NCBI GenBank assembly: GCA_964435575.1
Contig: CAYSZS010000003.1
Location: 1 to 56,577 of the forward strand
Direction of reading: 5' to 3'
From: GWB1-39-12 sp964435575
GTDB lineage: Bacteria > Patescibacteriota > Microgenomatia > UBA8517
Length of the DNA stretch: 56,577 nucleotides
Positions 49,880 to 56,577 of this stretch are shown piece after piece. Below the pieces are notes generated by a model. That model was not told the DNA's origin. It saw nothing but the letters and a program-made list of their open reading frames with translations, and did no database searches. Made by a program: the position numbers and the translations under genes. How positions within the stretch are numbered: the stretch's first letter is position 1; every line of letters starts with the position of its first letter.

Positions 49880-50560
49880 TTATTTTTTGGCAACTACAAG
49901 CACGGATAAACCAAAAGGGAATTTAATGAATTTTTCGGGCCACAAAAACAACCTTCCAAGATAGTTAAAGATACCTACCTCACTTTTCGGTATCTTTCTC
50001 CAACCAGTCAATCTAAGGAAGACAAACCATCCAATAGCGGCCCACCAATTCAAGTAACGGTTAGTAATCACCGTAAATCCTGCACTTTTAAGTTTGTGGG
50101 TAAGTTCGCCGGTTGTATAACGTCTGAAGTGTCCCAAGGTTTTATCGAAATTACTGAAAAGAATCTTATGTGCCGGAACGAGTAGAACCAGGGTTCCGCC
50201 TTCTTTTAATAATTTCTGGGAATTTTTCAGAGCTTTAAGATCGTCGGAGATGTGCTCAAGTACATTTAAGCAAACAATTGAATCAAACAGCCCATTGCGA
50301 AAAAAATATTGACCTTCTTCTATATCTCCAATTCCCGAAGATATGTTTTTATTTTTCTTCAGATACTTTATATATCTCTCTTCTATATCAATTACGCTTA
50401 CTTTCCCAATTTTGGATAGAAGTCTTGTAAAATTCCCTGTTCCTGCACCAACTTCCAAGATATCCTTTCCTAAATAAGGTTTAATCATTTTAAAAAGCCA
50501 CTGGTTATACCATCTGGCTTCCTTCATAACTTCCAGGGTTTCCATTCCTACCAAATCCAT
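49880..50560 (-). CDS. Class I SAM-dependent methyltransferase
   Basis: 226 aa from ATG 50560, chosen because a TATAAT ends 6 nt upstream. SAM-binding motif I ILEVGAGTGNFTRLL, motif II VIDIEERYIKYL, then FDSIVCLNVLEHISDDLKALKN (motif IV/post) of the UbiE/Methyltransf_11 type. It ends with a hydrophobic/aromatic stretch (NWWAAIGWFVFLRL). Probably methylates a sugar or lipid carrier-linked intermediate in the cluster; substrate unknown. Confidence 0.87.
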   Translation of the reverse strand: MDLVGMETLEVMKEARWYNQWLFKMIKPYLGKDILEVGAGTGNFTRLLSKIGKVSVIDIEERYIKYLKKNKNISSGIGDIEEGQYFFRNGLFDSIVCLNVLEHISDDLKALKNSQKLLKEGGTLVLLVPAHKILFSNFDKTLGHFRRYTTGELTHKLKSAGFTVITNRYLNWWAAIGWFVFLRLTGWRKIPKSEVGIFNYLGRLFLWPEKFIKFPFGLSVLVVAKK

Positions 50561-50566
50561 GTCTAA

Positions 50567-50591
50567 ATTATATCTTAATTTCAAGTATAAT
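50567..50591. promoter_or_regulatory. Divergent pair of TATAAT boxes
   Basis: TATAAT on the minus strand at 50572-50567, 6 nt before the methyltransferase ATG, and TATAAT on the plus strand at 50586-50591, 12 nt before the asnB ATG. The boxes are 13 bp apart, so each would lie in the spacer of the other. -35 boxes are weak. Confidence 0.5.
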
Positions 50592-50603
50592 TGACTAAGA
50601 ATT

Positions 50604-52492
50604 ATGTGTGGAATTGCAGGAAAGATTTATTTTGGCCAAGGCAATATAAATTCTTCCGAACTCAAATTAATGGTCGATAAGATAGCCCATCGTGGACCTG
50701 ATGATGAAGGATTATTTATTTCCAGAGACAGGAAACTAGGGTTTGTAAATAGGCGTCTGGCAATCATCGATATATCTCCTAAAGGACACCAACCAATGAG
50801 TTACAAAGACAGATATTGGATCACTTTCAACGGAGAAATCTATAATTTCCAAACAGAGCGAAAGACTCTCGAGAAACAAGGTTACCGATTCCATTCAAAT
50901 ACGGATACGGAAGTAATCCTTGCTCTTTATGACAGATACAAAACAAGGTGCCTCGAACACTTACGAGGAATGTTTGCATTTGCGATATACGATGAAAATG
51001 AAAAGATACTCTTTTTAGCAAAGGACAGGATCGGCAAAAAACCTTTGAAATATTTTTTTGATAATAACGTCTTTATTTTTGCTTCAGAATTAAAAGCTAT
51101 TCTCAGCCAAAGACAAGTAAAAAAAGAGCTTGATTCAGAAGCAATCCATAATTATCTTACCTATGGTTATGTTCCTTCACCTAATACAGTCTTTAAGAAT
51201 ATTTAAAAACTCGAGCCGGGTCATTATTTAATATTAGATCTCAAAAGTAAAAAGCTTAAAAAAACAACTACTGGGAACCGGACTTTAGCGAAAAACTTAA
51301 TATTGACGAAAGCGAGTGGTGTAGCCGAATACTTACTGAGCTTGAAGAGAGCATAAAGCTCCGGATGATAGCCGACGTACCAATAGGTGCCTTTCTGTCG
51401 GGCGGAGTTGATTCTTCAGCCGTTGTCGCAACAATGGCACGCTTATCAGGTAAACCTATAAAAACCTTTACAATAGGTTTTACTGACCAAAAAAGTGACG
51501 AAAGACATCACGCAGAAAGAATAGTCAAGCTTTATAATACCGAGCACACAACCCTCATTGCTAAACCCGAATCGATTGAAGAATTTTTACCCAAACTGGT
51601 CTACCAATATGAAGTGCCAATCGCGGATTCAAGCGCACTGATTACCTACATGGTTTGCAAGATGGCCAGAAAATATGTGACCGGGGTACTAACAGGAGAC
51701 GGCGGAGACGAAAACTTTGCCGGATATGATCACAAAATGAAAAAGTTACAAGAGATGTCAGTTTTGATAAATTTCAGTGGTTGGCAAAACTAATAGGCAT
51801 CCCAACTACTTCTCTTCTTTCAAAAATAACTAACGACCCTTTGGCAAAAAGAATTAATATGTTTCTGGAAAAGTTAAAAATGAACTTAGCCGACCGATAT
51901 CTTACTTATAATTGTTATTTTACAAATGAAGATAAAAATCTACTTTATTCAAATGAATTTTTAAATGGGATTACTAACACCAATTCCTATAAAATTGCCA
52001 GAAATAAATTCCAGGAGTCCAAGGCTATTGATCTAAGAGACCAGGCACTTCATTTTGATCTTGTAAGTTGGCTCCCAGATAGTCAGCTCGTCAAGGTTGA
52101 CATTGCAAGTATGAGCGCATCGCTTGAGTCACGTTCACCCTCTTTAGACCAAAACATGGTTGAACTTGCTGTAAAAAATTCCATTTGACTTGAAAGTTCG
52201 AGGACATGAATTTAAATTTATCCTGAAAAAAGCTCTTGAAAAAATCGTTCCGAATGAGAATCTTTACAGAAAGAAAATGGGGTTTTCAATACCTCTGGAC
52301 AGATGGTTTACCGGTAAGCTTAATAAATATGCAAGTAGCAAGTTATTATCAAGAAAGGCAGTCTTAAGAAAAGCTTTTAATCGGGACTATATAAAGAAAA
52401 TGCTTTATACCCATAGCGAAAAATCAGACTTCGGCCCGAAACTGTGGTCACTTCTCACTCTAGAAATGTGGGCAGAAAAATATTTTGACTAA
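50604..52492 (+). pseudogene. asnB: Broken asparagine synthetase (glutamine-hydrolysing)
   Basis: The intact ancestor would be about 630 aa. The glutaminase domain starts MCGIAGKIYF with nucleophile Cys2; the synthetase domain has the ATP loop SGGVDSSAV. There are four lesions: an in-frame TAA at 51204-51206 (expected Lys codon before KLEPGHYLILDL), a frameshift at the A7 run 51258-51264, a frameshift near 51750-51756, and a frameshift at the A6 run 52173-52178. Between them translation matches the family well. It is the only plus-strand gene in this part of the polysaccharide region. Two lesions are in homopolymers, so consensus error is possible, but a nonsense codon and neighbouring intact genes favour decay. 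Confidence 0.88.
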
Positions 52493-52493
52493 T

Positions 52494-53336
52494 TTAATAT
52501 CCACTTTTAGATTTAAAAACTCTTCTTTTAAACTTTCTTAACGGTGTTTCAATTAACCCTCTTAGCATATAACTTCTATTCATTCTTTCCCAAGGAGAGT
52601 CTACAATATTCGGTTTAGATCTGAATAAGACTTCGGGATAATAGAAGTATAAAGGAAATCTGAAACCCAATTCGTGCTTATACTTGACGTCCCTTTTCAT
52701 TACTTTCAAATTTTCTGAAATATTTTTTGAGCGAATCATGTGGGTTAAATGTAAATACAAACTTTCGTCAATAGATATTCTTTTTTTTATATCACGCTCC
52801 TGAATTAATCTATCACCTCTGTCAAAAATGCCCTGTATCCCATGAGGTTTTCCAAAATGAAGTCCTGGGATACTCCTATTTATTGCACGGATTGTTAAAT
52901 GCCCTTCTTTCCCGTCTATTTTGTATTTCCCCGCTTTTTCTTCTTGATAATGATAGATGTCACCAATTATATTAAAGTATCCGTTTACTATAGTTTCTAA
53001 ATTATTACCGTGTTTTCGTATTATTTGGGTTACCTTTGAAATACTTCCATCCCACCATATTTCATCACCATCTACAATCAAAAACCAGTCGCTTTTGGTG
53101 ATATCCAGCATTTCCTGTCGGACTTCGGTAAACTTTTGAGCATCAACTTTGCCGACTTTCTTAAAATCAATTTTTTCCGGATACTTCTTTTTAATCTCCC
53201 GAATAATACTGACTGTATTGTCCGTACTCCCGGTATCCCAAATCAGGATCTTGTCTACATAATTAATCACGCTCATTACCGAAAACCAAATATATCTTTC
53301 TTCGTTACGGACCAATGTATGTGCCCATATTTTCAT
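52494..53336 (-). CDS. GT2 glycosyltransferase
   Basis: 280 aa GT-A enzyme. WAHTLVRNEERYIWFSVMSVINYVDKILIWDTGSTDNT is the start; the metal site is LIVDGDEIWW. The later part (LHFGKPHGIQGIFDRGDRLIQERD and LYLHLTHMIRS) carries conserved His residues typical of this subgroup. It ends in a basic tail. It converges on asnB with a 1-nt gap. A double 8-nt array lies upstream. Confidence 0.88.
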   Translation of the reverse strand: MKIWAHTLVRNEERYIWFSVMSVINYVDKILIWDTGSTDNTVSIIREIKKKYPEKIDFKKVGKVDAQKFTEVRQEMLDITKSDWFLIVDGDEIWWDGSISKVTQIIRKHGNNLETIVNGYFNIIGDIYHYQEEKAGKYKIDGKEGHLTIRAINRSIPGLHFGKPHGIQGIFDRGDRLIQERDIKKRISIDESLYLHLTHMIRSKNISENLKVMKRDVKYKHELGFRFPLYFYYPEVLFRSKPNIVDSPWERMNRSYMLRGLIETPLRKFKRRVFKSKSGY

Positions 53337-53343
53337 ATTTAAA

Positions 53344-53426
53344 TGGTTAAATGGCTAAATTGTTAGATTGTTATTTGCCTCGATCAATATTCCCAGCAAC
53401 CATGTAACCACATAGCTATATAGCTA
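53344..53426. repeat. Inverted pair of four-unit 8-nt arrays at the flippase 3' end
   Basis: Left arm on the plus strand, 53344-53375: TGGTTAAA, TGGCTAAA, TTGTTAGA, TTGTTATT. Right arm on the minus strand, 53426-53395: TAGCTATA, TAGCTATG, TGGTTACA, TGGTTGCT. The spacer is 19 nt. The first right-arm unit holds the flippase stop TAG (53426-53424). The design equals the element at 22929-23007, including a TTAG(G/A)AAA unit just inside the coding end. Confidence 0.75.
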
Positions 53427-54689
53427 TTTTCTAATTTTTCTTAATACCCAAACCAGAGGAACTATAAAGTTAAATAGTTGTCCGATCAGAACTGTCACAG
53501 CTGCGCCAACGGCACCGTATTTTGAAGTAAGAATAAGTCCAAGCGTGACAACAGTAACTAAATTAACTAAGGCCAGCCAGAAAAAAAGCTTTGGGTGGGA
53601 AAAATAATAAAAAACGGCAGTGTGAATTGGAGAAGAAAAGAGAAAAATAAGCATAGCTAGAAATAAAACAATAAAAGTTGGAACAACCGTAATGTACGAT
53701 GTCCCAAACAGAATTGGTACAAACCAAATAGCAACCGGAATCCCAGTAAGGCCTAAAATGCAAACACCCGAAACAAAAAGTTGTGATTTCTTTAAATAAC
53801 CAATAAACTCTTTGGTGTTTCCCTGAGTTGCCATTTTGGGAGCAATGACAGTTCCAACCGCAACTACAATTTGGGGCACTATTTTTACCATTTGAGTTGC
53901 AGCTTGATATATTCCCACATCGAAATCCGTAAGAATTCCAGCTGTAATAAATGTATCTATGCGGGAGGATACTGCAGCTAAAAGCGTAAATGCAGCCACC
54001 CATTTGTTATATCTGAAAAATTCTTTTGCGACCAAACCTTCGTTACTTATATTAAAAAACCCGCGGGGTAACCATTTCAAACCGATAAAAAATCCAATCA
54101 ATGGGGCAATTATGTATATCCAAAGCGAGGTTACAATTGACAAATAGCCGAAATAAAAAACTACTATTACCAAGGCAAATCTTAAAGCGTTTGTTGCCAC
54201 TAATATCCCACTCCAGCGCCAAAATGACTGCAAGGATTGGAGTGAGTGAGTAAGGTATGAGAATAATAATATTGAACCCACCCCAGCAAAAGAAATCCTC
54301 AGACTTTGGATATATTCCGACTTTTTAAAAATCTCGGTTGCAATAAAAGGAGCAAAAATATATCCTAGAACAAATACAAAAACCGAGACGATTAATTTAA
54401 CTTCAAGGGACAGCTTCAAAAATCTTTTTGCTCTCTTAATATCTTTTTTTATATTCCTGGAAACGAAATTTACAAGACCTGTATCTGTACCCAAATCACC
54501 AATATCCGAAACCAAAGTAAGGGTAGCAATGGATACACTCATAACCCCGAACAGAACCGGACCCAAAAAGCGTGCCGTAATAATGTAAAATAGAGCACCC
54601 AATGCGCCATTTATAACCGTTCCTATAAAGGTAATAGAAGATTCTCGAAATGTAGAAGTCGCAGCGACATTTCTTAAAAAATTTCGCAT
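53424..54689 (-). CDS. Wzx-type lipid-linked oligosaccharide flippase
   Basis: 421 aa from ATG 54689, nine nt after a TATAAT. About twelve membrane helices in the MOP-superfamily layout, starting RNVAATSTFRESSITFIGTVINGALGALFYIITARFLGPVLFGVMSV. The charged first cytoplasmic loop (SRNIKKDIKRAKRFLKLSLE) is typical of polysaccharide flippases rather than MurJ. It moves the undecaprenyl-linked repeat unit across the membrane before polymerisation. Some strand positions suggest the last residues (RKIRK) and the stop come from the 8-nt array. Confidence 0.88.
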   Translation of the reverse strand: MRNFLRNVAATSTFRESSITFIGTVINGALGALFYIITARFLGPVLFGVMSVSIATLTLVSDIGDLGTDTGLVNFVSRNIKKDIKRAKRFLKLSLEVKLIVSVFVFVLGYIFAPFIATEIFKKSEYIQSLRISFAGVGSILLFSYLTHSLQSLQSFWRWSGILVATNALRFALVIVVFYFGYLSIVTSLWIYIIAPLIGFFIGLKWLPRGFFNISNEGLVAKEFFRYNKWVAAFTLLAAVSSRIDTFITAGILTDFDVGIYQAATQMVKIVPQIVVAVGTVIAPKMATQGNTKEFIGYLKKSQLFVSGVCILGLTGIPVAIWFVPILFGTSYITVVPTFIVLFLAMLIFLFSSPIHTAVFYYFSHPKLFFWLALVNLVTVVTLGLILTSKYGAVGAAVTVLIGQLFNFIVPLVWVLRKIRK

Positions 54690-54698
54690 CGCAAACAA

Positions 54699-54704
54699 AT
54701 TATA
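54699..54704 (-). promoter_or_regulatory. -10 box of the flippase gene
   Basis: Perfect TATAAT at 54704-54699, just left of the stop of the upstream GT-C gene (54707). The ATG is 9 nt downstream. No good -35. Confidence 0.4.
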
Positions 54705-54706
54705 CC

Positions 54707-56236
54707 TTAAATTTTTTCTCTTTTTTGAACCGTGATTGTACCGAATTCTTTTTCTTCAACTATTTTTGTAAAATAACTTTCTTCTGCAAAGAATTTAGCC
54801 TTATCCACATCCCTAATTCCGTTCAGGGGCTCAATAATTACGAATTGTGTATCAGGAAGTTTGGATCTACTTGATTCGTAAGCTAAATTCCCGGGAAATC
54901 CCTCAGCAGGTTTCACAGACCAAATGGGTATGTAACCATAATTTTCTTTACCGTACCACTCAAAAAGATAGCTCCAAGTCGTGTTTATATTTAGAGGTAC
55001 GCTTAGCGCATTCACGCTAAATGATTTTTGCTTTGCGTTTTGATATATATAATCGATAGCTTTTTTCTCCGCCGGTAAAAGCATACCCGGCTGTATAACA
55101 ATCTCTAAATTAGGACCCTTGGGATTCTGATTTAACATTAGATAGTAATTATTAAATAAAACAGCCAGAAATAAAACGCACGCCAGGACTTTATTACTGC
55201 GATACACAAAAACTATAATTATAGAAAATAATATTAATAAAGAAACGGAGGCGGAAGCACTGTAATAATAACCTTTTGTTCCCGAAAGTAGAGAAGGTAA
55301 GATTCCTCCGACAAACCACAAAAATAAAAACATCCCTTTTTCTTTGAATTTAGTCCTGAAAATGAAATAAGCGAATACAACCATTATCAAAAATAAAACG
55401 TAAATTGTGTATTTATAATCTGCCAAAAACGAATCATAAACAAATCTATTAGTCGCGTAAAATGCTTCACCCAAGTAAAGTTTTGAATTCGCGCTACTCG
55501 AAAATAATGTAGTGATAAATCTGAAATTAAACTTTAATTCCGAAACAACATACGTCGATAAGCATACCGAGAACAAAATAAACGCAGTTAAAATATTTTT
55601 AGTCTTTAATTTAGGTATTTGTTTTCTTAACACATATAACAAAGCGAAAATAGACGGAATTATAAAAATATAAACATAGTGAAATTGGATAGATAATCCA
55701 AGTCCTAGTGCGGCAACTATCAAACCTTTAACTTTTTTTTCAAAAAGTAGCATCGTTAATCCTAAATACATAATAAGTACGGATAAAACCGCCAGGGGCT
55801 GATGACTCATTAAAAGTGTGTACTGAGACTGTTCGTAAGAAAAGGCGTATAAACTCGCAGATAATACTCCTACCTTTTTATCAAAAAGTTTGGATCCGAT
55901 TAAATAGACCAAAAATATGCCTAAGGCATTATACAAACGAAAAAAGATAGAATATGTTTCGGGATCCTTACCAAACAAAAATTGAATAAAAGCATAAATA
56001 TATAGAGAAAGAGGTCCCGGAAAGAGTTTGTCGCTTGCAGCAGAAGGCGGACCAATTATCCTCAAGTCACCCTTTAAGATATCTTCGGCAAAATAAAAAT
56101 CCCTAGCTTGATCATAAGAAAAATATACATTTTTAGGAAAGTAGGCGAATCTTACTATGATCGCAACTATAAAAATAGCGGCCAATGAAAGTATTATAAA
56201 TTTATTCTTTCCGAGAGACTTTTCAAAGTGTTTCAT
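54707..56236 (-). CDS. Polytopic GT39-like glycosyltransferase
   Basis: 509 aa, about eleven to twelve membrane helices. YDQARDFYFA (41-50) is the acidic first loop and KLFPGPLSLYIYAF (about 70-83) the second conserved loop of GT39/PMT-like enzymes. The C-terminal extracytoplasmic domain covers about 120 residues. It likely adds a sugar from a polyprenyl-phosphate donor. It overlaps the partial GT2 gene by 4 nt, and that gene encodes the type of enzyme that makes such donors. Confidence 0.83.
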   Translation of the reverse strand: MKHFEKSLGKNKFIILSLAAIFIVAIIVRFAYFPKNVYFSYDQARDFYFAEDILKGDLRIIGPPSAASDKLFPGPLSLYIYAFIQFLFGKDPETYSIFFRLYNALGIFLVYLIGSKLFDKKVGVLSASLYAFSYEQSQYTLLMSHQPLAVLSVLIMYLGLTMLLFEKKVKGLIVAALGLGLSIQFHYVYIFIIPSIFALLYVLRKQIPKLKTKNILTAFILFSVCLSTYVVSELKFNFRFITTLFSSSANSKLYLGEAFYATNRFVYDSFLADYKYTIYVLFLIMVVFAYFIFRTKFKEKGMFLFLWFVGGILPSLLSGTKGYYYSASASVSLLILFSIIIVFVYRSNKVLACVLFLAVLFNNYYLMLNQNPKGPNLEIVIQPGMLLPAEKKAIDYIYQNAKQKSFSVNALSVPLNINTTWSYLFEWYGKENYGYIPIWSVKPAEGFPGNLAYESSRSKLPDTQFVIIEPLNGIRDVDKAKFFAEESYFTKIVEEKEFGTITVQKREKI

Positions 56237-56577
56237 TTTCGAACAAACATTTTCGAAGAGTATACATTAGCTTTACTTAAAAGAAAAAATATTAGGTCTT
56301 TCAATATTTCTATACCATACTTTAAAGATCTTCGAAAATTAATCGAAGAGGCATCGGGAAAGTAGCGCACAGGAACCTGAATTTCTCCGATTTTAAAACC
56401 TTCTTTGATAGCAGAAATCAAAATATCCTGATCAAAAACAAAGTCGTCAGAAAATTTGTGAAAAGGTAATGTCAATAAAACTTTCCTGCTGAAAGCCCTA
56501 AAACCGGTATGATATTCGGAAAGATTTTGATCTAAAATAATGTTTTCAAGTATTGTCAAAAACCGATTTGAGTAATA
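56233..56577 (-). CDS. GT2 polyprenyl-phosphate sugar synthase, C-terminal part
   Basis: Partial: the reading frame is open to the right window edge (115 codons seen). NRFLTILENIILDQNLSEYHTGFRAFSRKVLLTLPFHKFSDDFVFDQDILISAIKEGFKIGEIQVPVRYFPDASSINFRRSLKYG is the C-terminal half of a DPM1/GtrB-like synthase. The N-terminal nucleotide-binding part with its DxD motif lies outside the window. No membrane helices follow. Confidence 0.85.
   Translation of the reverse strand, partial: YYSNRFLTILENIILDQNLSEYHTGFRAFSRKVLLTLPFHKFSDDFVFDQDILISAIKEGFKIGEIQVPVRYFPDASSINFRRSLKYGIEILKDLIFFLLSKANVYSSKMFVRK

Noticed and set aside
1..56577. tRNA or rRNA genes, insertion sequences, prophage or integrase genes
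   Set aside because: None was recognised on either strand on reading through; a covariance-model scan would be needed to exclude small RNAs.

Overview
The window looks like a piece of a Candidate Phyla Radiation (Patescibacteria) genome, most likely a Microgenomates-type lineage. The grounds are AT-rich DNA, very tight gene packing, a single-chain eukaryote-type glycyl-tRNA synthetase, DUF4012 and DUF2130 proteins, a short RecO, and an atypical MraY and MurF. UGA is an ordinary stop codon (many ATGA junctions), so this is not one of the UGA-recoded CPR lineages. The phylum call is inference from gene content; no rRNA gene is present. Nearly everything is on the minus strand. || 1-1667: an unassigned left edge, a tiny membrane protein and two secreted proteins of unknown function on the plus strand, converging on ftsZ. 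|| 1682-22032: a nearly complete division and cell wall (dcw) cluster, transcribed leftwards: mraZ-rsmH-ftsL-ftsI-murA-murE-murC-murB-murD-murF-mraY-ftsW-murG-ftsQ-ftsA-ftsZ. Two genes sit in it on the opposite strand: a second MurA-family gene with Asp in place of the catalytic Cys (13013-14326) and a class IV aminotransferase (9562-10413). An MraZ-type operator and promoter lie upstream of mraZ. || 22180-28650: a membrane-anchored unknown protein, glycyl-tRNA synthetase, a Nudix hydrolase, a DUF2130 protein, recO and a DUF4012 membrane protein. || 28666-56577: a surface polysaccharide cluster. It holds an initiating sugar-phosphate transferase, a mannose-1-phosphate guanylyltransferase, many GT4 and GT2 glycosyltransferases, four polytopic GT-C-type transferases, an O-antigen ligase/polymerase-like protein, a hexapeptide acyltransferase, a methyltransferase and a Wzx-type flippase. 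Two Nudix genes, a CYTH protein and a broken asnB lie among them. One GT-C gene is split by a 100-N gap flanked by an exact 55-bp duplication, which looks like an unmerged contig overlap. || How the genes work together: the mur genes, MraY and MurG build lipid II; FtsW/FtsI polymerise it at the septum under FtsZ/FtsA/FtsQ/FtsL; the second region builds nucleotide-sugar precursors, assembles a lipid-linked glycan, flips it and polymerises or transfers it at the surface. || Most unusual observations: (i) many first genes have a -10 box only about 6-20 nt before the ATG, pointing to leaderless or nearly leaderless mRNAs; (ii) short degenerate tandem arrays of 7-, 8- or 9-nt units sit at gene 3' ends, two of them as inverted 8-nt arrays that supply the stop codon of the gene they follow; (iii) palindromic hairpin elements are inserted in frame inside rsmH, two of them inverted copies with compensatory stem changes; (iv) the second, Asp-type MurA; (v) MraY without its triple-His motif.
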